DNA from: Bradyrhizobium sp. AUGA SZCCT0158
GTDB taxonomy: Bacteria; Pseudomonadota; Alphaproteobacteria; Rhizobiales; Xanthobacteraceae
Direction: 5' to 3'
DNA length: 64,000 nucleotides
Assembly (NCBI RefSeq): GCF_018130065.1
Contig: NZ_JAFCME010000010.1
Location: forward strand, 1-64,000
Position 1 is the first letter of the stretch, and each line of letters begins with the position of its first letter. This document shows positions 19,017-27,907 of the stretch, piece after piece. Below the pieces are notes generated by a model. The model made no database searches. It saw only the letters and a list, made by a program, of their open reading frames with translations, and had not been told where the DNA came from. Made by a program: the position numbers and the translations under genes.

Positions 19017-19045
19017 TTGCCCCGCTTGGGAAGTCTGCCTATAGC
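19017..19045 (+). promoter_or_regulatory. Promoter candidate for pyrB
   Basis: TTGCCC (19017-19022) and TATAGC (19040-19045) are 17 bases apart. The predicted start near 19052 lies only about four bases before the pyrB ATG, and no ribosome binding site precedes that ATG. Confidence 0.5.
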
Positions 19046-19055
19046 TCTCGTTTTA

Positions 19056-20009
19056 ATGACCCCTGCATCGAAATCGACCTTCGTCCTCGGTCACCGGCAT
19101 CTGCTGGGAATCGAGGGGCTTTCCGCCGCCGATATTACCGGCCTGCTCGACCTTTCCGAGGAATATGTCGAGCTCAACCGCCAGGTAGACAAAAAGCGCA
19201 CTTCGCTGCGCGGTCGCACCCAGGTGAACCTGTTCTTCGAGGCCTCAACCCGAACCCAATCCTCGTTCGAACTGGCCGGCAAACGGCTCGGCGCCGACGT
19301 CATGAACATGTCGGTGTCTTCGTCCTCGATCCGCAAGGGCGAGACGCTGATGGATACCGCCGTCACGCTCAATGCCATGCATCCGGACATCCTGGTGGTG
19401 CGCCACCACGCCTCGGGTGCGGTGGAACTTCTGGCGCGCAAGGTTGACGGTTCCGTGATCAACGCCGGCGACGGCAGCCACGAACATCCGACCCAGGCGC
19501 TCTTGGATGCGCTGACCATCCGCCGCAACAAAGGCCGGCTGGAAGGCCTCGTGATCGCGATCTGCGGCGACGTGATGCATTCCCGCGTCGCCCGCTCCAA
19601 TATCCTGCTGCTTAACACCATGGGCGCCCGCGTCCGCGTGGTGGCGCCCTCCACGCTGTTGCCGCGCGGCATCGAGCGGATGGGTGTCGAGGTCGCGCGC
19701 GACATGCGCGAGGGCCTCAACGGCGCCGACATCGTCATGATGCTGCGGCTGCAGCGCGAGCGCATGAACGGCTCGTTCGTGCCCTCGTCCGGCGAGTACT
19801 TCCATTATTTCGGTCTCGACCAGAAGAAGCTCGCCTACGCCAAGCCCGACGCGCTGGTGATGCATCCGGGCCCGATGAACCGCGGCGTCGAGATCGACTC
19901 ATTCGTGGCGGATGGCGCGCAATCGCTGATCCGCGAACAGGTGGAAATGGGAGTGGCGGTGCGCATGGCGGTGCTGGAAGCACTCGCCCGCAACCTGCCG
20001 AACGCCTGA
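19056..20009 (+). CDS. pyrB: Aspartate carbamoyltransferase catalytic subunit
   Basis: 317 residues from ATG 19056. Condenses carbamoyl phosphate with aspartate in pyrimidine synthesis. Signature ligand residues are intact: Ser64-Thr-Arg-Thr67 ([12 protein letters not shown]), [21 protein letters not shown] with HPTQ at 144-147, and the C-terminal MHPGPMNRG. No regulatory PyrI subunit is nearby. Instead a pyrC-like gene starts one base after its stop, which is the arrangement of bacteria with PyrB complexed to an inactive dihydroorotase-like protein. No good ribosome binding site is visible, consistent with a near-leaderless message. Confidence 0.96.
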   Translation: MTPASKSTFVLGHRHLLGIEGLSAADITGLLDLSEEYVELNRQVDKKRTSLRGRTQVNLFFEASTRTQSSFELAGKRLGADVMNMSVSSSSIRKGETLMDTAVTLNAMHPDILVVRHHASGAVELLARKVDGSVINAGDGSHEHPTQALLDALTIRRNKGRLEGLVIAICGDVMHSRVARSNILLLNTMGARVRVVAPSTLLPRGIERMGVEVARDMREGLNGADIVMMLRLQRERMNGSFVPSSGEYFHYFGLDQKKLAYAKPDALVMHPGPMNRGVEIDSFVADGAQSLIREQVEMGVAVRMAVLEALARNLPNA

Positions 20010-20010
20010 C

Positions 20011-21312
20011 ATGCTGACCGATCGCCGCCCCATCCTCCTGGCCAACGCCCGCGTCGTCGACCCCTCGCGCGACTTCGACGGCCCCGGTGACATCCTGATC
20101 GCCGACGGCATGATCCGCGACTCAAAGCGCGGCATTGGCGCTGCCGGCGTCCCCGAAGGCACCGATATCGTCAATTGCGCCGGCAAGGTCGTCGCCCCCG
20201 GGCTGATCGACATGCGCGCCTTTGTCGGCGAGCCCGGCGCCAGCCACCGCGAAACCTTTGCTTCCGCCAGCCAGGCGGCGGCCGCCGGCGGCATCACCAC
20301 CATCATCTGCCAGCCTGACACCTCGCCGGTGATCGACAATTCGGCCACCGTCGACTTCGTGCTGCGCCGGGCGCGCGACACCGCGATCGTCAACATTCAC
20401 CCGATGGCGGCGCTGACCAAGGGCATGGGCGGCGAGGAAATGACCGAGATCGGCCTGTTGAAGGCCGCCGGCGCCGTCGCCTTTACCGATGGCGCCCACA
20501 GCGTCACCAATGCGCAGGTGATGCGGCGCGCTTTGACCTATGCGCGCGATTTCGACGCGCTGATCGTGCACCACACCGAAGACCCCGATCTGGTCGGCGA
20601 AGGCGTGATGAACGAGGGCGAGTTCGCCGCAAGGCTCGGCCTCGTCGGAATACCCAATGCCGCCGAGGCCGTGATGCTGGAACGCGACATGCGCCTCGTG
20701 GCGCTGACCGGCGGCCGCTATCACGCAGCATCACTGAGCTGCATCGAGTCGCTCGAAATCCTCAAGCGCGCGCGAGACGCGGGACTTGCAGTTTCGGCGT
20801 CGGTTTCGATCAACCACGTCACGCTGAACGAAAACGACATCGGCCCCTACCGGACGTTCCTAAAACTGTCGCCGCCGCTGCGCACCGAGGACGACCGTCT
20901 GGCGCTGGTCGCGGCCGTGGCCTCCGGCCTGATCGACGTCGTGATGTCCGATCACAATCCGCAGGACGTCGAAGTGAAGCGGCTGCCGTTCGCGGAAGCC
21001 GCCGCCGGCGCGGTCGGGCTGCAGACCATGCTGCCGGCGGGGTTGCGGCTGATCCACAATGGCGAGATGGACTTCAAGACCCTGATCCGCGCGATGTCGA
21101 CGCGCCCGGCCGAGATTTTGGGCCTCCCCGGCGGCTCGCTGCGCGCCGGTTCCCCTGCCGACGTCGTCGTGATCGATGCCGACGTACCCTGGGTGCTCGA
21201 CCGCGACGATCTCAAATCGCAGTGCAAGAATACGCCGTTCGACGAAGCCCGCTTCTCGGGCCGCGTGGTCCGTACTATCGTAGGCGGACGGACGGTCTAT
21301 GAACATGTCTAG
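20011..21312 (+). CDS. pyrC: Dihydroorotase-like protein, metal site degenerate
   Basis: 433 residues, class I dihydroorotase length and fold. The essential N-terminal metal motif DxHVHxREPG is here DMRAFVGEPG (residues 67-76), so both histidines and the substrate arginine are replaced, while the following GEPG is retained. Other elements persist: HHTEDPD, INHVTLNEN and SDHNPQ. Such PyrC' (PyrX-type) proteins in pseudomonads and relatives are catalytically dead but required for assembly of the PyrB complex. Starts one base after pyrB. A separate active dihydroorotase gene would have to exist outside this window. The degenerate motif is seen directly; the structural role is inference from family. 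Confidence 0.9.
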   Translation: MLTDRRPILLANARVVDPSRDFDGPGDILIADGMIRDSKRGIGAAGVPEGTDIVNCAGKVVAPGLIDMRAFVGEPGASHRETFASASQAAAAGGITTIICQPDTSPVIDNSATVDFVLRRARDTAIVNIHPMAALTKGMGGEEMTEIGLLKAAGAVAFTDGAHSVTNAQVMRRALTYARDFDALIVHHTEDPDLVGEGVMNEGEFAARLGLVGIPNAAEAVMLERDMRLVALTGGRYHAASLSCIESLEILKRARDAGLAVSASVSINHVTLNENDIGPYRTFLKLSPPLRTEDDRLALVAAVASGLIDVVMSDHNPQDVEVKRLPFAEAAAGAVGLQTMLPAGLRLIHNGEMDFKTLIRAMSTRPAEILGLPGGSLRAGSPADVVVIDADVPWVLDRDDLKSQCKNTPFDEARFSGRVVRTIVGGRTVYEHV

Positions 21313-21315
21313 CAG

Positions 21316-21368
21316 AGCGTTTTCAAGCGAAGTGGGTACCGGTTCGCGTCAAGAAAACGCGTCAAAAA
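21316..21368. repeat. Palindromic interspersed repeat, copy 1
   Basis: Begins AGCGTTTTCAAGCGAAGTGG, continues with ACCGGTTCGCGT and closes with GAAAACGCGTCAAA. The ends GCGTTTTC and GAAAACGC are inverted repeats. A second full copy is at 63062-63120 and a tail fragment at 27109-27130. It fills the gap between pyrC and plsY. The family is, from memory, common in Bradyrhizobium chromosomes. Confidence 0.8.
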
Positions 21369-21408
21369 AAGACGTGCGCGACATACTTCCGCGGCAGGAG
21401 CAACCGCG

Positions 21409-22002
21409 ATGACGTTTGAACCATTCCTCGTCGTTGCGCTTTTCGTGGGCTATTTCTTTGGCTCGATTCCATTCGGGCTGTTGCTGACCAAGTTCGCCGG
21501 CACCGAGGATCTGCGCTCGATCGGCTCCGGCAGTATCGGCGCCACCAACGTGCTTCGCACCGGCCGCAAGAGCCTCGCCGCCGGGACGCTGATCGGCGAC
21601 GCGCTCAAGGGCACACTCGCGGTCGTCGTCTGCGGCTATTATGGCGGCCCCAACGCCGCGATGCTGGCCGCATTCGGCGCCTTTCTGGGCCATCTCTATC
21701 CGGTCTGGCTCAAGTTCAAAGGCGGCAAAGGCGTCGCAACCTATATCGGCGTGCTGATCGGGCTGTTCTGGCCTGCGGCCATCGTGTTCTGCGTGATGTG
21801 GATCGCGACCGCCATCACCACGCGCTACTCGTCGCTGTCGGCATTGATCGCGGCCTTCGTGACGCCGCTGTTCCTGTGGTGGTTCCTCCACCCGGCGCTG
21901 GCTTCGCTGTTTGCGGTGATGACGCTATTGCTGTTCTACGCGCACCGCGAAAATATCAAGCGCTTGCAGACCGGAACCGAGAGCCGCATCGGCGCGAAAT
22001 GA
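21409..22002 (+). CDS. plsY: Glycerol-3-phosphate acyltransferase
   Basis: 197 residues with AGGAG before ATG 21409. Integral membrane enzyme that moves an acyl group from acyl-phosphate to glycerol-3-phosphate, first step in phospholipid synthesis. The three PlsY motifs are visible: GSIPFGLLL with [39 protein letters not shown] and [15 protein letters not shown]. About five membrane segments. Gene order plsY then (after a convergent amidase) dprA is typical of this lineage. Confidence 0.95.
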   Translation: MTFEPFLVVALFVGYFFGSIPFGLLLTKFAGTEDLRSIGSGSIGATNVLRTGRKSLAAGTLIGDALKGTLAVVVCGYYGGPNAAMLAAFGAFLGHLYPVWLKFKGGKGVATYIGVLIGLFWPAAIVFCVMWIATAITTRYSSLSALIAAFVTPLFLWWFLHPALASLFAVMTLLLFYAHRENIKRLQTGTESRIGAK

Positions 22003-22013
22003 CGACATCTTTG

Positions 22014-22111
22014 TCGTCATTCCGGGGCTAGCGAAGCGAGAACCCGGAATCTCGAGATTCCCCGGTGCGCAATTGCGCACCTGAGGTCTCGTCCTTCCAT
22101 CCCGGAATGAC
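22014..22111. repeat. Intergenic palindromic element between plsY and amidase
   Basis: Bounded by GTCATTCCGGG and its partner CCCGGAATGAC, with two internal perfect palindromes, GGAATCTCGAGATTCC (22046-22061) and GGTGCGCAATTGCGCACC (22064-22081). Sits exactly between two convergent genes, where it may also serve as terminator structure. It is of a type I recall as abundant in Bradyrhizobium. Confidence 0.7.
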
Positions 22112-22114
22112 AAG

Positions 22115-23353
22115 TCACCGCGCCAGCGCTTCCTCGACGAACCGCGCCGCCGCCAGCGCCTTCGCGTCCTCGCCATAGCGCGCGATGACCTGCACGCCCA
22201 CCGGCAAGCCGCCGGCAGCGATATGCGCGGGGATGTTGACGCAGGGCGTACCCATCAGCGTCCACAGCCGGTTGTAGCGGGCGTCGCCCGTCGAGCCCAA
22301 TCCCGCAGGTGCTGCGCCCGGGGCCGATATGGCCAGCAGCACGTCGACGTCATCAAAAACCTTCGTCAGCGCGACCCTGGCCTGACGTGTAACTTGCATC
22401 GCTTCGTCATAGGCGGCAGGCGTCATGCCCTTGCTTTCGTCGAGGCGTCCACGCAGGTTCGGCGCGACCGCATCGTAATGCACGCGGTATTCAAAGGCGA
22501 GCGCCTGATGCGCTTCGAATTCCTGTACCGTCGGGTGCTGGCGCCACGCTTCGGCTATGATCTCCGGCATCGCCAGCGTGCGCACGGATGCCCCTGCCCG
22601 TTCCGCAGTCCTGGCGGCGATCTGCAGTGCCTCGGCGCCTTCGGCCTCCGGTGCACCGGCAAATTCCTGGGTCACGACGCCGATACGCGGCGTCGATACC
22701 GACGCCAGCGGCAAGAATTCATCACGGCCGGTCATCGCCGCAAGCCCGTGCGCGACGTCACGGACTCCGGCTGCGAACAAACCAACGGTATCCAGCGTCC
22801 ACGAATAGCACTTCACGCCGACGGTCGGCAGCAGGCGGTAGGACGGCTTGATCGCGGCACAGCCGCAGAACGAGGCCGGCCGGATCACCGAGCCACCGGT
22901 CTGCGTGCCCAGCGCCAGCGGGATCATGCCGGCCGCGACCGCGGCTGCCGAGCCTGCCGATGATCCACCCGGCGTGTGAGCATTGTTGCGCGGGTTGAGC
23001 GTCGCGGTCGGATCTGAAGATGCGAACGCCGTCGTCGTGGTCTTTCCGACGATGCTGGCCCCTGCCGCCTTCAGCGCCATCACGACAGCCGCATCCCCGC
23101 GCGATCGAAATCCCTTGTAGATCGACGAGCCCATCTCGGTCGGGAAATCGACGGTATCCATGATGTCCTTGATGCCGACGGCAATGCCGCGCAACGGCCC
23201 GTTGTCTTGCGCGCGAATATTCGCGTCATGGCACACGAACGCACCGATCTTCTTTTCCTGCGCGCCGATCGCCTCCAGCGACTGGGCAATCGCTGAAGCC
23301 GCGGAGAGATCGCCCTGCGCGATCCGGCGTTGAAGGTCGGCGAGCGAGATCAT
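22115..23353 (-). CDS. Amidase-signature family enzyme
   Basis: 412 residues. ATG 23353 is preferred because GGAGG lies seven bases upstream; ATG 23359 is too close to it, and the upstream frame to 24235 runs antisense to dprA. The Ser-cisSer-Lys triad is present: GIKDIMDT (Lys), [15 protein letters not shown] (cis-Ser) and [16 protein letters not shown] (Ser). This is an amidohydrolase related to GatA but with no GatB/GatC context; in rhizobia similar enzymes hydrolyse aryl or aliphatic amides, including indole-3-acetamide. Substrate is not determinable here. Divergent from dprA with overlapping control regions. Confidence 0.9.
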   Translation of the reverse strand: MISLADLQRRIAQGDLSAASAIAQSLEAIGAQEKKIGAFVCHDANIRAQDNGPLRGIAVGIKDIMDTVDFPTEMGSSIYKGFRSRGDAAVVMALKAAGASIVGKTTTTAFASSDPTATLNPRNNAHTPGGSSAGSAAAVAAGMIPLALGTQTGGSVIRPASFCGCAAIKPSYRLLPTVGVKCYSWTLDTVGLFAAGVRDVAHGLAAMTGRDEFLPLASVSTPRIGVVTQEFAGAPEAEGAEALQIAARTAERAGASVRTLAMPEIIAEAWRQHPTVQEFEAHQALAFEYRVHYDAVAPNLRGRLDESKGMTPAAYDEAMQVTRQARVALTKVFDDVDVLLAISAPGAAPAGLGSTGDARYNRLWTLMGTPCVNIPAHIAAGGLPVGVQVIARYGEDAKALAAARFVEEALAR

Positions 23354-23482
23354 GGACATTCCTCCTGCGGCGGACCAACGGGTTTTACGGAGCGGACCGG
23401 AACGGGGCAACGCATCGGCGGGCATGGCAGCCGTGAGAACAGGTGTTGCTTGCAATCTCCGGTTGGGCAAAGCTGTATCGAC

Positions 23483-24601
23483 ATGCACGATCGAACGCCC
23501 AGCGCGCCCCACCTCACCGATTCCGAGCGGATCGACCGGTTGCGGCTCATTCGCTCCGACAATGTCGGCCCACGCACCTTCGCCTCCCTGCTCCGGCATT
23601 TCGGCAGCGCCCGCGCCGCGCTGGAGCGGCTGCCCGATCTGGCGCGGCGGGGTGGCGCGTCGGGACCGGGGCGCATCTGCAGCGAGGACGATGCGCGTCG
23701 CGAACTCGCAGCCAGCAGGAAGATCGGCGTCGCTCTGGTCGCGCCCGGTGAAGCCGGCTACCCGCCGCGCCTGGCCACGCTGGACGATGCGCCGCCGCTG
23801 CTCGGCATCCGTGGCGCGCCCGAGGTGATGATGCGGCCGATGATTGCGATCGTTGGCTCGCGCAACGCCTCCGGAGCCGGATTGAAATTCGCAGGCCAGA
23901 TCGCGCGCGACCTCGGCGAAGCCGGTTTTGTGGTGATCTCCGGCTTGGCGCGCGGCATCGACCAGGCCGCGCATCGGGCAACGGTTACGAGCGGCACGGT
24001 GGCGGTGCTGGCTGGTGGCCATGACCGGATCTATCCGCCCGAGCATGAGAACCTGCTGACGGCACTGCTCGAACATGGCGGTGCGATTTCCGAAATGCCG
24101 CTTGGCCACGTACCCCGCGCCCGCGATTTTCCGCGCCGCAATCGCCTGATCTCCGGCGCGTCGCTCGGCGTCGTCGTGGTCGAAGCCGCGCATCGCTCGG
24201 GATCGTTGATCACGGCGCGGATGGCCGCCGAACAAGGCCGCGAGGTGTTTGCGGTCCCCGGCTCGCCGCTCGATCCACGCGCCGCCGGCACCAACGATCT
24301 GATCAAGCAGGGCGCGACGCTGACCACGGAAGCCAGCGACGTCATCAACGCGGTCGCGCCGATCATGGAGCGGCCGGTCGCGATTGATTTGCGCGAGCGC
24401 GACGGCGAGCCGCTTGATTTCGACGCGGGGCTAAGCGAGCGCGCCCGCATCGTCGATCTGCTCGGACCGAGCCCGATCAGCCTCGACGATCTTATCCGGA
24501 TGTCGGACGCCTCACCCGCCATCGTCCGATCGGTGCTGCTCGAACTCGAACTTGCCGGACGGCTGGAGCGCCACGGCGGCGGGCTGGTGTCGCTGGTTTA
24601 G
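23483..24601 (+). CDS. dprA: DNA-processing protein DprA
   Basis: 372 residues from ATG 23483. The protein loads RecA on incoming single-stranded DNA in natural transformation, and is widely conserved in non-transformable bacteria as well. N-terminal SAM-like domain ([23 protein letters not shown]), then the extended Rossmann fold with [34 protein letters not shown] and [10 protein letters not shown], and a C-terminal winged helix ([17 protein letters not shown]). The usual neighbour topA is displaced by about 3.5 kb. Confidence 0.96.
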   Translation: MHDRTPSAPHLTDSERIDRLRLIRSDNVGPRTFASLLRHFGSARAALERLPDLARRGGASGPGRICSEDDARRELAASRKIGVALVAPGEAGYPPRLATLDDAPPLLGIRGAPEVMMRPMIAIVGSRNASGAGLKFAGQIARDLGEAGFVVISGLARGIDQAAHRATVTSGTVAVLAGGHDRIYPPEHENLLTALLEHGGAISEMPLGHVPRARDFPRRNRLISGASLGVVVVEAAHRSGSLITARMAAEQGREVFAVPGSPLDPRAAGTNDLIKQGATLTTEASDVINAVAPIMERPVAIDLRERDGEPLDFDAGLSERARIVDLLGPSPISLDDLIRMSDASPAIVRSVLLELELAGRLERHGGGLVSLV

Positions 24602-24708
24602 AAGCGCAGTGCCTCTTCGGCAGGGCTGAGACACAAAATCGCGAAAACAACCCCATGCAAAGTAAGATAAGTCACGACTAGCGGTACCGTGCTACTTACG
24701 ACGCTAAG

Positions 24709-25110
24709 TTAGCGCTTGTCGTTGCGCGCGTCGAAACTGCTGCGCGCTCCCTCGATTTCCGGCAGATGCGCGAACGCCCATTGGCCGAGCGCCTTGACCG
24801 GCTCCGCCAGCCCGCGGCCGAGATCGGTCAGTTCGTAATCGACCCGCGGCGGAATGGTCGGAAAAACAGTACGCGTGACCAGGCCATCCCGCTCCAGTCC
24901 GCGCAGCGTCAAGGTCAGCATCCGCTGCGAGATGCCGCCAATCACGCGCTTGAGTTCGTTGAAGCGCTGCGGCCCGCCGATCAGCTGCATAATCACGAAC
25001 ACGCTCCATTTGTCACCGACGCGGGCCAGCACCGAGGCGACGGCGCGGCAATCGCCGGAGGCATGCGGATTGGCCGGTAAGGCAGGCACATTGATGTGCT
25101 CGGGTCTCAT
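24709..25110 (-). CDS. HxlR-family regulator, divergent from azoR
   Basis: 133 residues. Winged-helix HxlR domain: [23 protein letters not shown], then [33 protein letters not shown] and [15 protein letters not shown]. The cysteine at residue 21 occupies the position of the redox-sensing cysteine of YodB/HypR-type regulators that respond to quinones or diamide. Divergent from azoR, its probable target, with a 96-base shared promoter region. The link to quinone stress is inferred from the family and from the azoreductase neighbour. Confidence 0.9.
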   Translation of the reverse strand: MRPEHINVPALPANPHASGDCRAVASVLARVGDKWSVFVIMQLIGGPQRFNELKRVIGGISQRMLTLTLRGLERDGLVTRTVFPTIPPRVDYELTDLGRGLAEPVKALGQWAFAHLPEIEGARSSFDARNDKR

Positions 25111-25206
25111 GGATGTGCTCGGGTTTCAAAATTGTGCGTTCTTGCGGGGTTTTACGACAGTCACTCATATAGCGCCAGTTACAAACCAATACCAAGGGTG
25201 ACCCAA

Positions 25207-25815
25207 ATGAAGCTTCTACATATCGACTCCAGCGTCCTCGGCCCCCACTCCGTCAGCCGCCAGGTTTCCGCCGCCATCGTGGACCGCCTGCGTCAATCCA
25301 CCCCCGGCCTCGAGGTCAGTTACCGCGACCTGACCCTGACACCGCTGGCGCATCTGTCGGGCTCGCACCTCGCCGCCGGCCAGGGCGCCACGCCCGAGGC
25401 GTCGCTGCAGCCGGACCTCGCCGCCGGTCAGGCGGTGCTCGAAGAGTTTTTGGCCACCGACATCGTCGTGCTCGGCGCGCCGATGTACAATTTCACCATT
25501 CCGAGCCAGCTCAAGGCCTGGATCGACCGCATTTTGGTCGCGGGCAAGACGTTCAAATACAGCGCGCAGGGTGTCGAAGGTCTGGCCGGCAACAAGCGCG
25601 TCATCGTCGCGATCTCGCGCGGCGGATTTTACGGCCCGGGCACGCCGGCCGCCGTTGGCGAGCATCTGGAGACCTATTTGCGCTGGGTGTTCGGCTTCAT
25701 CGGCATAGCCAATCCCGAATTCATCTCCGCCGACGGAATCCAGATCGGTCCCGAGCATCGCGAAAAAGCGGTCGCCGGCGCGCTGAAAGCCGCGGGCAAT
25801 CTGAACGCAGCCTGA
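25207..25815 (+). CDS. azoR: FMN-dependent NADH-azoreductase/quinone reductase
   Basis: 202 residues from ATG 25207. Flavodoxin-like fold: [12 protein letters not shown] with the phosphate loop SVSRQVS, the FMN/substrate loop [18 protein letters not shown], and [10 protein letters not shown]. Reduces quinones in two-electron steps and azo dyes incidentally, protecting from electrophile stress. Divergent from an HxlR regulator. Followed by a strong hairpin at 25826-25864. Confidence 0.94.
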   Translation: MKLLHIDSSVLGPHSVSRQVSAAIVDRLRQSTPGLEVSYRDLTLTPLAHLSGSHLAAGQGATPEASLQPDLAAGQAVLEEFLATDIVVLGAPMYNFTIPSQLKAWIDRILVAGKTFKYSAQGVEGLAGNKRVIVAISRGGFYGPGTPAAVGEHLETYLRWVFGFIGIANPEFISADGIQIGPEHREKAVAGALKAAGNLNAA

Positions 25816-25825
25816 GTTGATGCGT

Positions 25826-25864
25826 GAGCGGTTGCCGTCGCCAGGCGCGTGACGGCAGCCGCTC
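25826..25864. terminator. Hairpin after azoR
   Basis: A 14-bp stem with a single G-U pair: arms GAGCGGTTGCCGTC and GACGGCAGCCGCTC flank an 11-base loop. No T-run follows on either strand, but its place between azoR and a leftward small ORF suits transcription termination or 3'-end protection. Confidence 0.55.
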
Positions 25865-25867
25865 CAA

Positions 25868-26020
25868 TCAGAAAACGCCGTTGATGCGGAGGATAACGAC
25901 AATCAAGGAGGCCAGAAGACCGACACCCGAAAACAGCGCGACTGAAACAAACTGCGCGGTGTCCGAACTTTCCGCCGGGGTCGAGGAGATGCCAGTGGTC
26001 TTCGGCACGACAGGGCTCAC
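25868..26020 (-). CDS. Possible 50-residue single-TM protein
   Basis: GTG 26020 to TGA 25868. A Pro/Ser/Thr-rich N terminus (SPVVPKTTGISSTPAESS) leads into a hydrophobic segment (FVSVALFSGVGLLASLIVVI) and the tail LRINGVF, a plausible small inner-membrane protein. AGGAG exists upstream but about 20 bases from the GTG, so the start is uncertain. Convergent with azoR across a strong hairpin. Unrecognised family. Confidence 0.4.
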   Translation of the reverse strand: MSPVVPKTTGISSTPAESSDTAQFVSVALFSGVGLLASLIVVILRINGVF

Positions 26021-26170
26021 CGGTTGATGGTTGCTTACGAAACTCCTGTCTTCGAAATCTCAAGCAGTTTCACGCAGGGTTCAATGGGCGTTCTGGCTCA
26101 GCGCCAATCCGCCGCAGGGCGCAGAAGCTGGCCAGCGTGCGGCCGGCTTCGATAGTGCCGGGATATTCGC

Positions 26171-26944
26171 CTACCCCCGATAGATCGGTGCCCCGCTCGG
26201 CGAGGCCGTAGCACCCCCGTCGACGAACAATTCCTGCCCCTGGATATGCGCGGCATCGTCGGACGCCAGGAACAGCACCGTCTTCGAAATGTGATCGGGT
26301 TCGCCGATGCGGCCGAGCGGCGTGGTGGCGCCGATGCGCTTCTCGAACGCCTTTTCGGCTTCGGGGGTCGCCAGTGCCGCGCCCCAGATCGGGGTGCGGA
26401 TCGCACCCGGCGAGACCACGTTGACGCGGATATTGCGCGGCGACAGTTCGGACGCCATCACCCGCGCCATCGCACGCACGCCGGCCTTGCTTGCCGCATA
26501 GGCGGAGTAGCCGGGATTGCCGAGCACTGAAATCACCGAGCCGTTCAGGATGATGGAGGCGCCGTCGTTGAGATGCGGCACCGCGGCCTGCACGGTGAAG
26601 AACACCGCCGTGATGTTGGTCCGGATCACGTTCTCAAAGGTCTCTAACGTGGCCGATCCAAGCGGCGTGCCGCCGGCAATCCCGGCATTGGCGAACACGA
26701 CGTCGAGCTGGCCGAATTTTTCAACCGCCTGCTTGATCGCAGCCTCGGTGGCGGCGATATCGGTGGCGTCGGCGACGATCGCAAGCGCATTTGGCCCGAG
26801 TTCTCTGGCGGCGACCTCCAGCGTCTCCTTGTTGCGCCCGGTGATGGCGACCCGCGCCCCCTCCGCCACGAACAGCTTGGCCGTCGCAAGTCCGATGCCG
26901 CTGTTTCCGCCAGTAATGAACGCCGTCTTGTTCGCCAGCCTCAC
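26171..26944 (-). CDS. Short-chain dehydrogenase/reductase
   Basis: 257 residues. GTG 26944 is chosen: GGAGG is six bases upstream, whereas an ATG at 26965 falls inside an operator-like repeat. Classical SDR motifs: TGGNSGIGLATA (cofactor loop), FANAGIAGG, the serine in LNGSVIS, YAASK as the YxxxK pair, and VSPGAIRTPI. Likely NAD(P)-dependent oxidoreductase of unknown substrate. Divergent from an HxlR regulator that presumably controls it. Confidence 0.92.
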   Translation of the reverse strand: MRLANKTAFITGGNSGIGLATAKLFVAEGARVAITGRNKETLEVAARELGPNALAIVADATDIAATEAAIKQAVEKFGQLDVVFANAGIAGGTPLGSATLETFENVIRTNITAVFFTVQAAVPHLNDGASIILNGSVISVLGNPGYSAYAASKAGVRAMARVMASELSPRNIRVNVVSPGAIRTPIWGAALATPEAEKAFEKRIGATTPLGRIGEPDHISKTVLFLASDDAAHIQGQELFVDGGATASPSGAPIYRG

Positions 26945-26958
26945 GGGAGCCTCCGATG

Positions 26959-27011
26959 GTTGCATTATTAAACTAAGTTGCCATCTAGGCTATCTGGTTT
27001 CATAATGCAAC
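26959..27011. promoter_or_regulatory. 15-bp inverted repeat between SDR and HxlR genes
   Basis: Arms GTTGCATTATTAAAC (26959-26973) and GTTTCATAATGCAAC (26997-27011) are reverse complements in 14 of 15 positions, with 23 bases between them. They flank the AT-rich centre of the divergent promoter region and look like a paired operator for the neighbouring HxlR protein. Confidence 0.6.
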
Positions 27012-27108
27012 TACACAGGGCTGTGATCATCCAAAGCATTTTTCGAGCGTGGAGTCCGGTTCGCATAGCAATCAAGCTTGCGCAGATTGCGTAGACTTAT
27101 CTGCGGTA

Positions 27109-27130
27109 GAAAACGCGTCAGACAAAGAAT
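27109..27130. repeat. Tail fragment of the AGCGTTTTC-type repeat
   Basis: GAAAACGCGTCAGACAAAGA matches the right end of the copies at 21316 and 63062 with one or two differences; the left part is missing. It lies just before the ribosome binding site of the HxlR gene. Confidence 0.6.
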
Positions 27131-27144
27131 CTCCGGAGATGGCC

Positions 27145-27630
27145 ATGGTGAAACGGACCAGCTTTGAGAATGACGATTGCCCGATCGCGCGATCGCTGGA
27201 TGCGATCGGCGACTGGTGGTCACTGCTGATCATCCGCGAGGCGCTGTTCGGCAGCCGCCGCTTCGGCGAATTCCAGAAAAGTCTCGGGCTCGCCAAGAAT
27301 ATCCTCACTGTGCGACTGCGCGCGCTGGTCGATCAGGGCATTCTCAAGCTGGCCCCCGCCTCCGATGGCAGCGCCTATCAGGAATATCTTTTGACGCCGA
27401 AAGGCCGCGGCGTGTTTCCGATCCTGGTAGCTCTGCGCCAGTGGAGCGAGGAATTCGACGATCACCCTGCGGAAATCGCGACCATCCTGGTCGACAAGGA
27501 AAAGGGCCGCCCGGTTCGCAAGCTCGAACTCTATTCGCAAGATGGGCGGCTATTGACCGCGGCCGATACCGCGCTCAAGCCGCGGCGGGACTCCAAGTCA
27601 TCACGGAAACTCAGGTCTATTTCGGCCTGA
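27145..27630 (+). CDS. HxlR-family regulator, divergent from SDR
   Basis: 161 residues from ATG 27145, since GGAG lies six bases upstream; ATG 27139 abuts it. HxlR winged helix: CPIARSLDAIGDWWSLLIIREAL, FGEFQKSLGLAKNILTVRLRALVDQGIL and YLLTPKGRGVFP, plus a C-terminal extension of about 60 residues with a small beta region. The N-terminal cysteine is in the sensing position. Differs clearly from the HxlR protein at 24709, so the two are not duplicates. Probably regulates the divergent SDR. Confidence 0.9.
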   Translation: MVKRTSFENDDCPIARSLDAIGDWWSLLIIREALFGSRRFGEFQKSLGLAKNILTVRLRALVDQGILKLAPASDGSAYQEYLLTPKGRGVFPILVALRQWSEEFDDHPAEIATILVDKEKGRPVRKLELYSQDGRLLTAADTALKPRRDSKSSRKLRSISA

Positions 27631-27643
27631 ACAGATGCGCCGC

Positions 27644-27907
27644 TTACGACAGCTTGCGCTTGCTCCGCAGCCGCAGGTGCTCCTGGGCTTCCAGCAGCGC
27701 CATCCCGAGCAAATGGCTGAGGACCTCAAGCCGATGGCGCTCGGCGAGTTTTGTCAATTCGGCAACGGTCTCCGCTATGAAGGCCACGGCCTCGTCGGGG
27801 CCGCCCTCCTCTCCCGATTCAACCGCTGGCGCTCGCCGATTCTTGCCTGAAGCGGTGCGCTTCCGGCCTCCCCCTGCCTTGCTCAATAAAAATGCACCCA
27901 ATCCCAT
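27644..27907 (-). CDS. Conserved 87-residue helical protein
   Basis: From ATG 27907. A glycine/basic N terminus (AGGGRKRTASGKNRR) is followed by an acidic patch and two amphipathic helices (AVAFIAETVAELTKLAERH, LEVLSHLLGMALLEAQEHL) with a basic end RLRSKRKLS. I recall close rhizobial homologues of unknown function. No membrane segment. It lies divergent from topA. Confidence 0.7.
   Translation of the reverse strand: MGLGAFLLSKAGGGRKRTASGKNRRAPAVESGEEGGPDEAVAFIAETVAELTKLAERHRLEVLSHLLGMALLEAQEHLRLRSKRKLS

Noticed and set aside
22115..24235. 706-codon version of the amidase ORF
   Set aside because: The first 294 codons run antisense to dprA and have no amidase features; GGAGG before ATG 23353 fixes the start.
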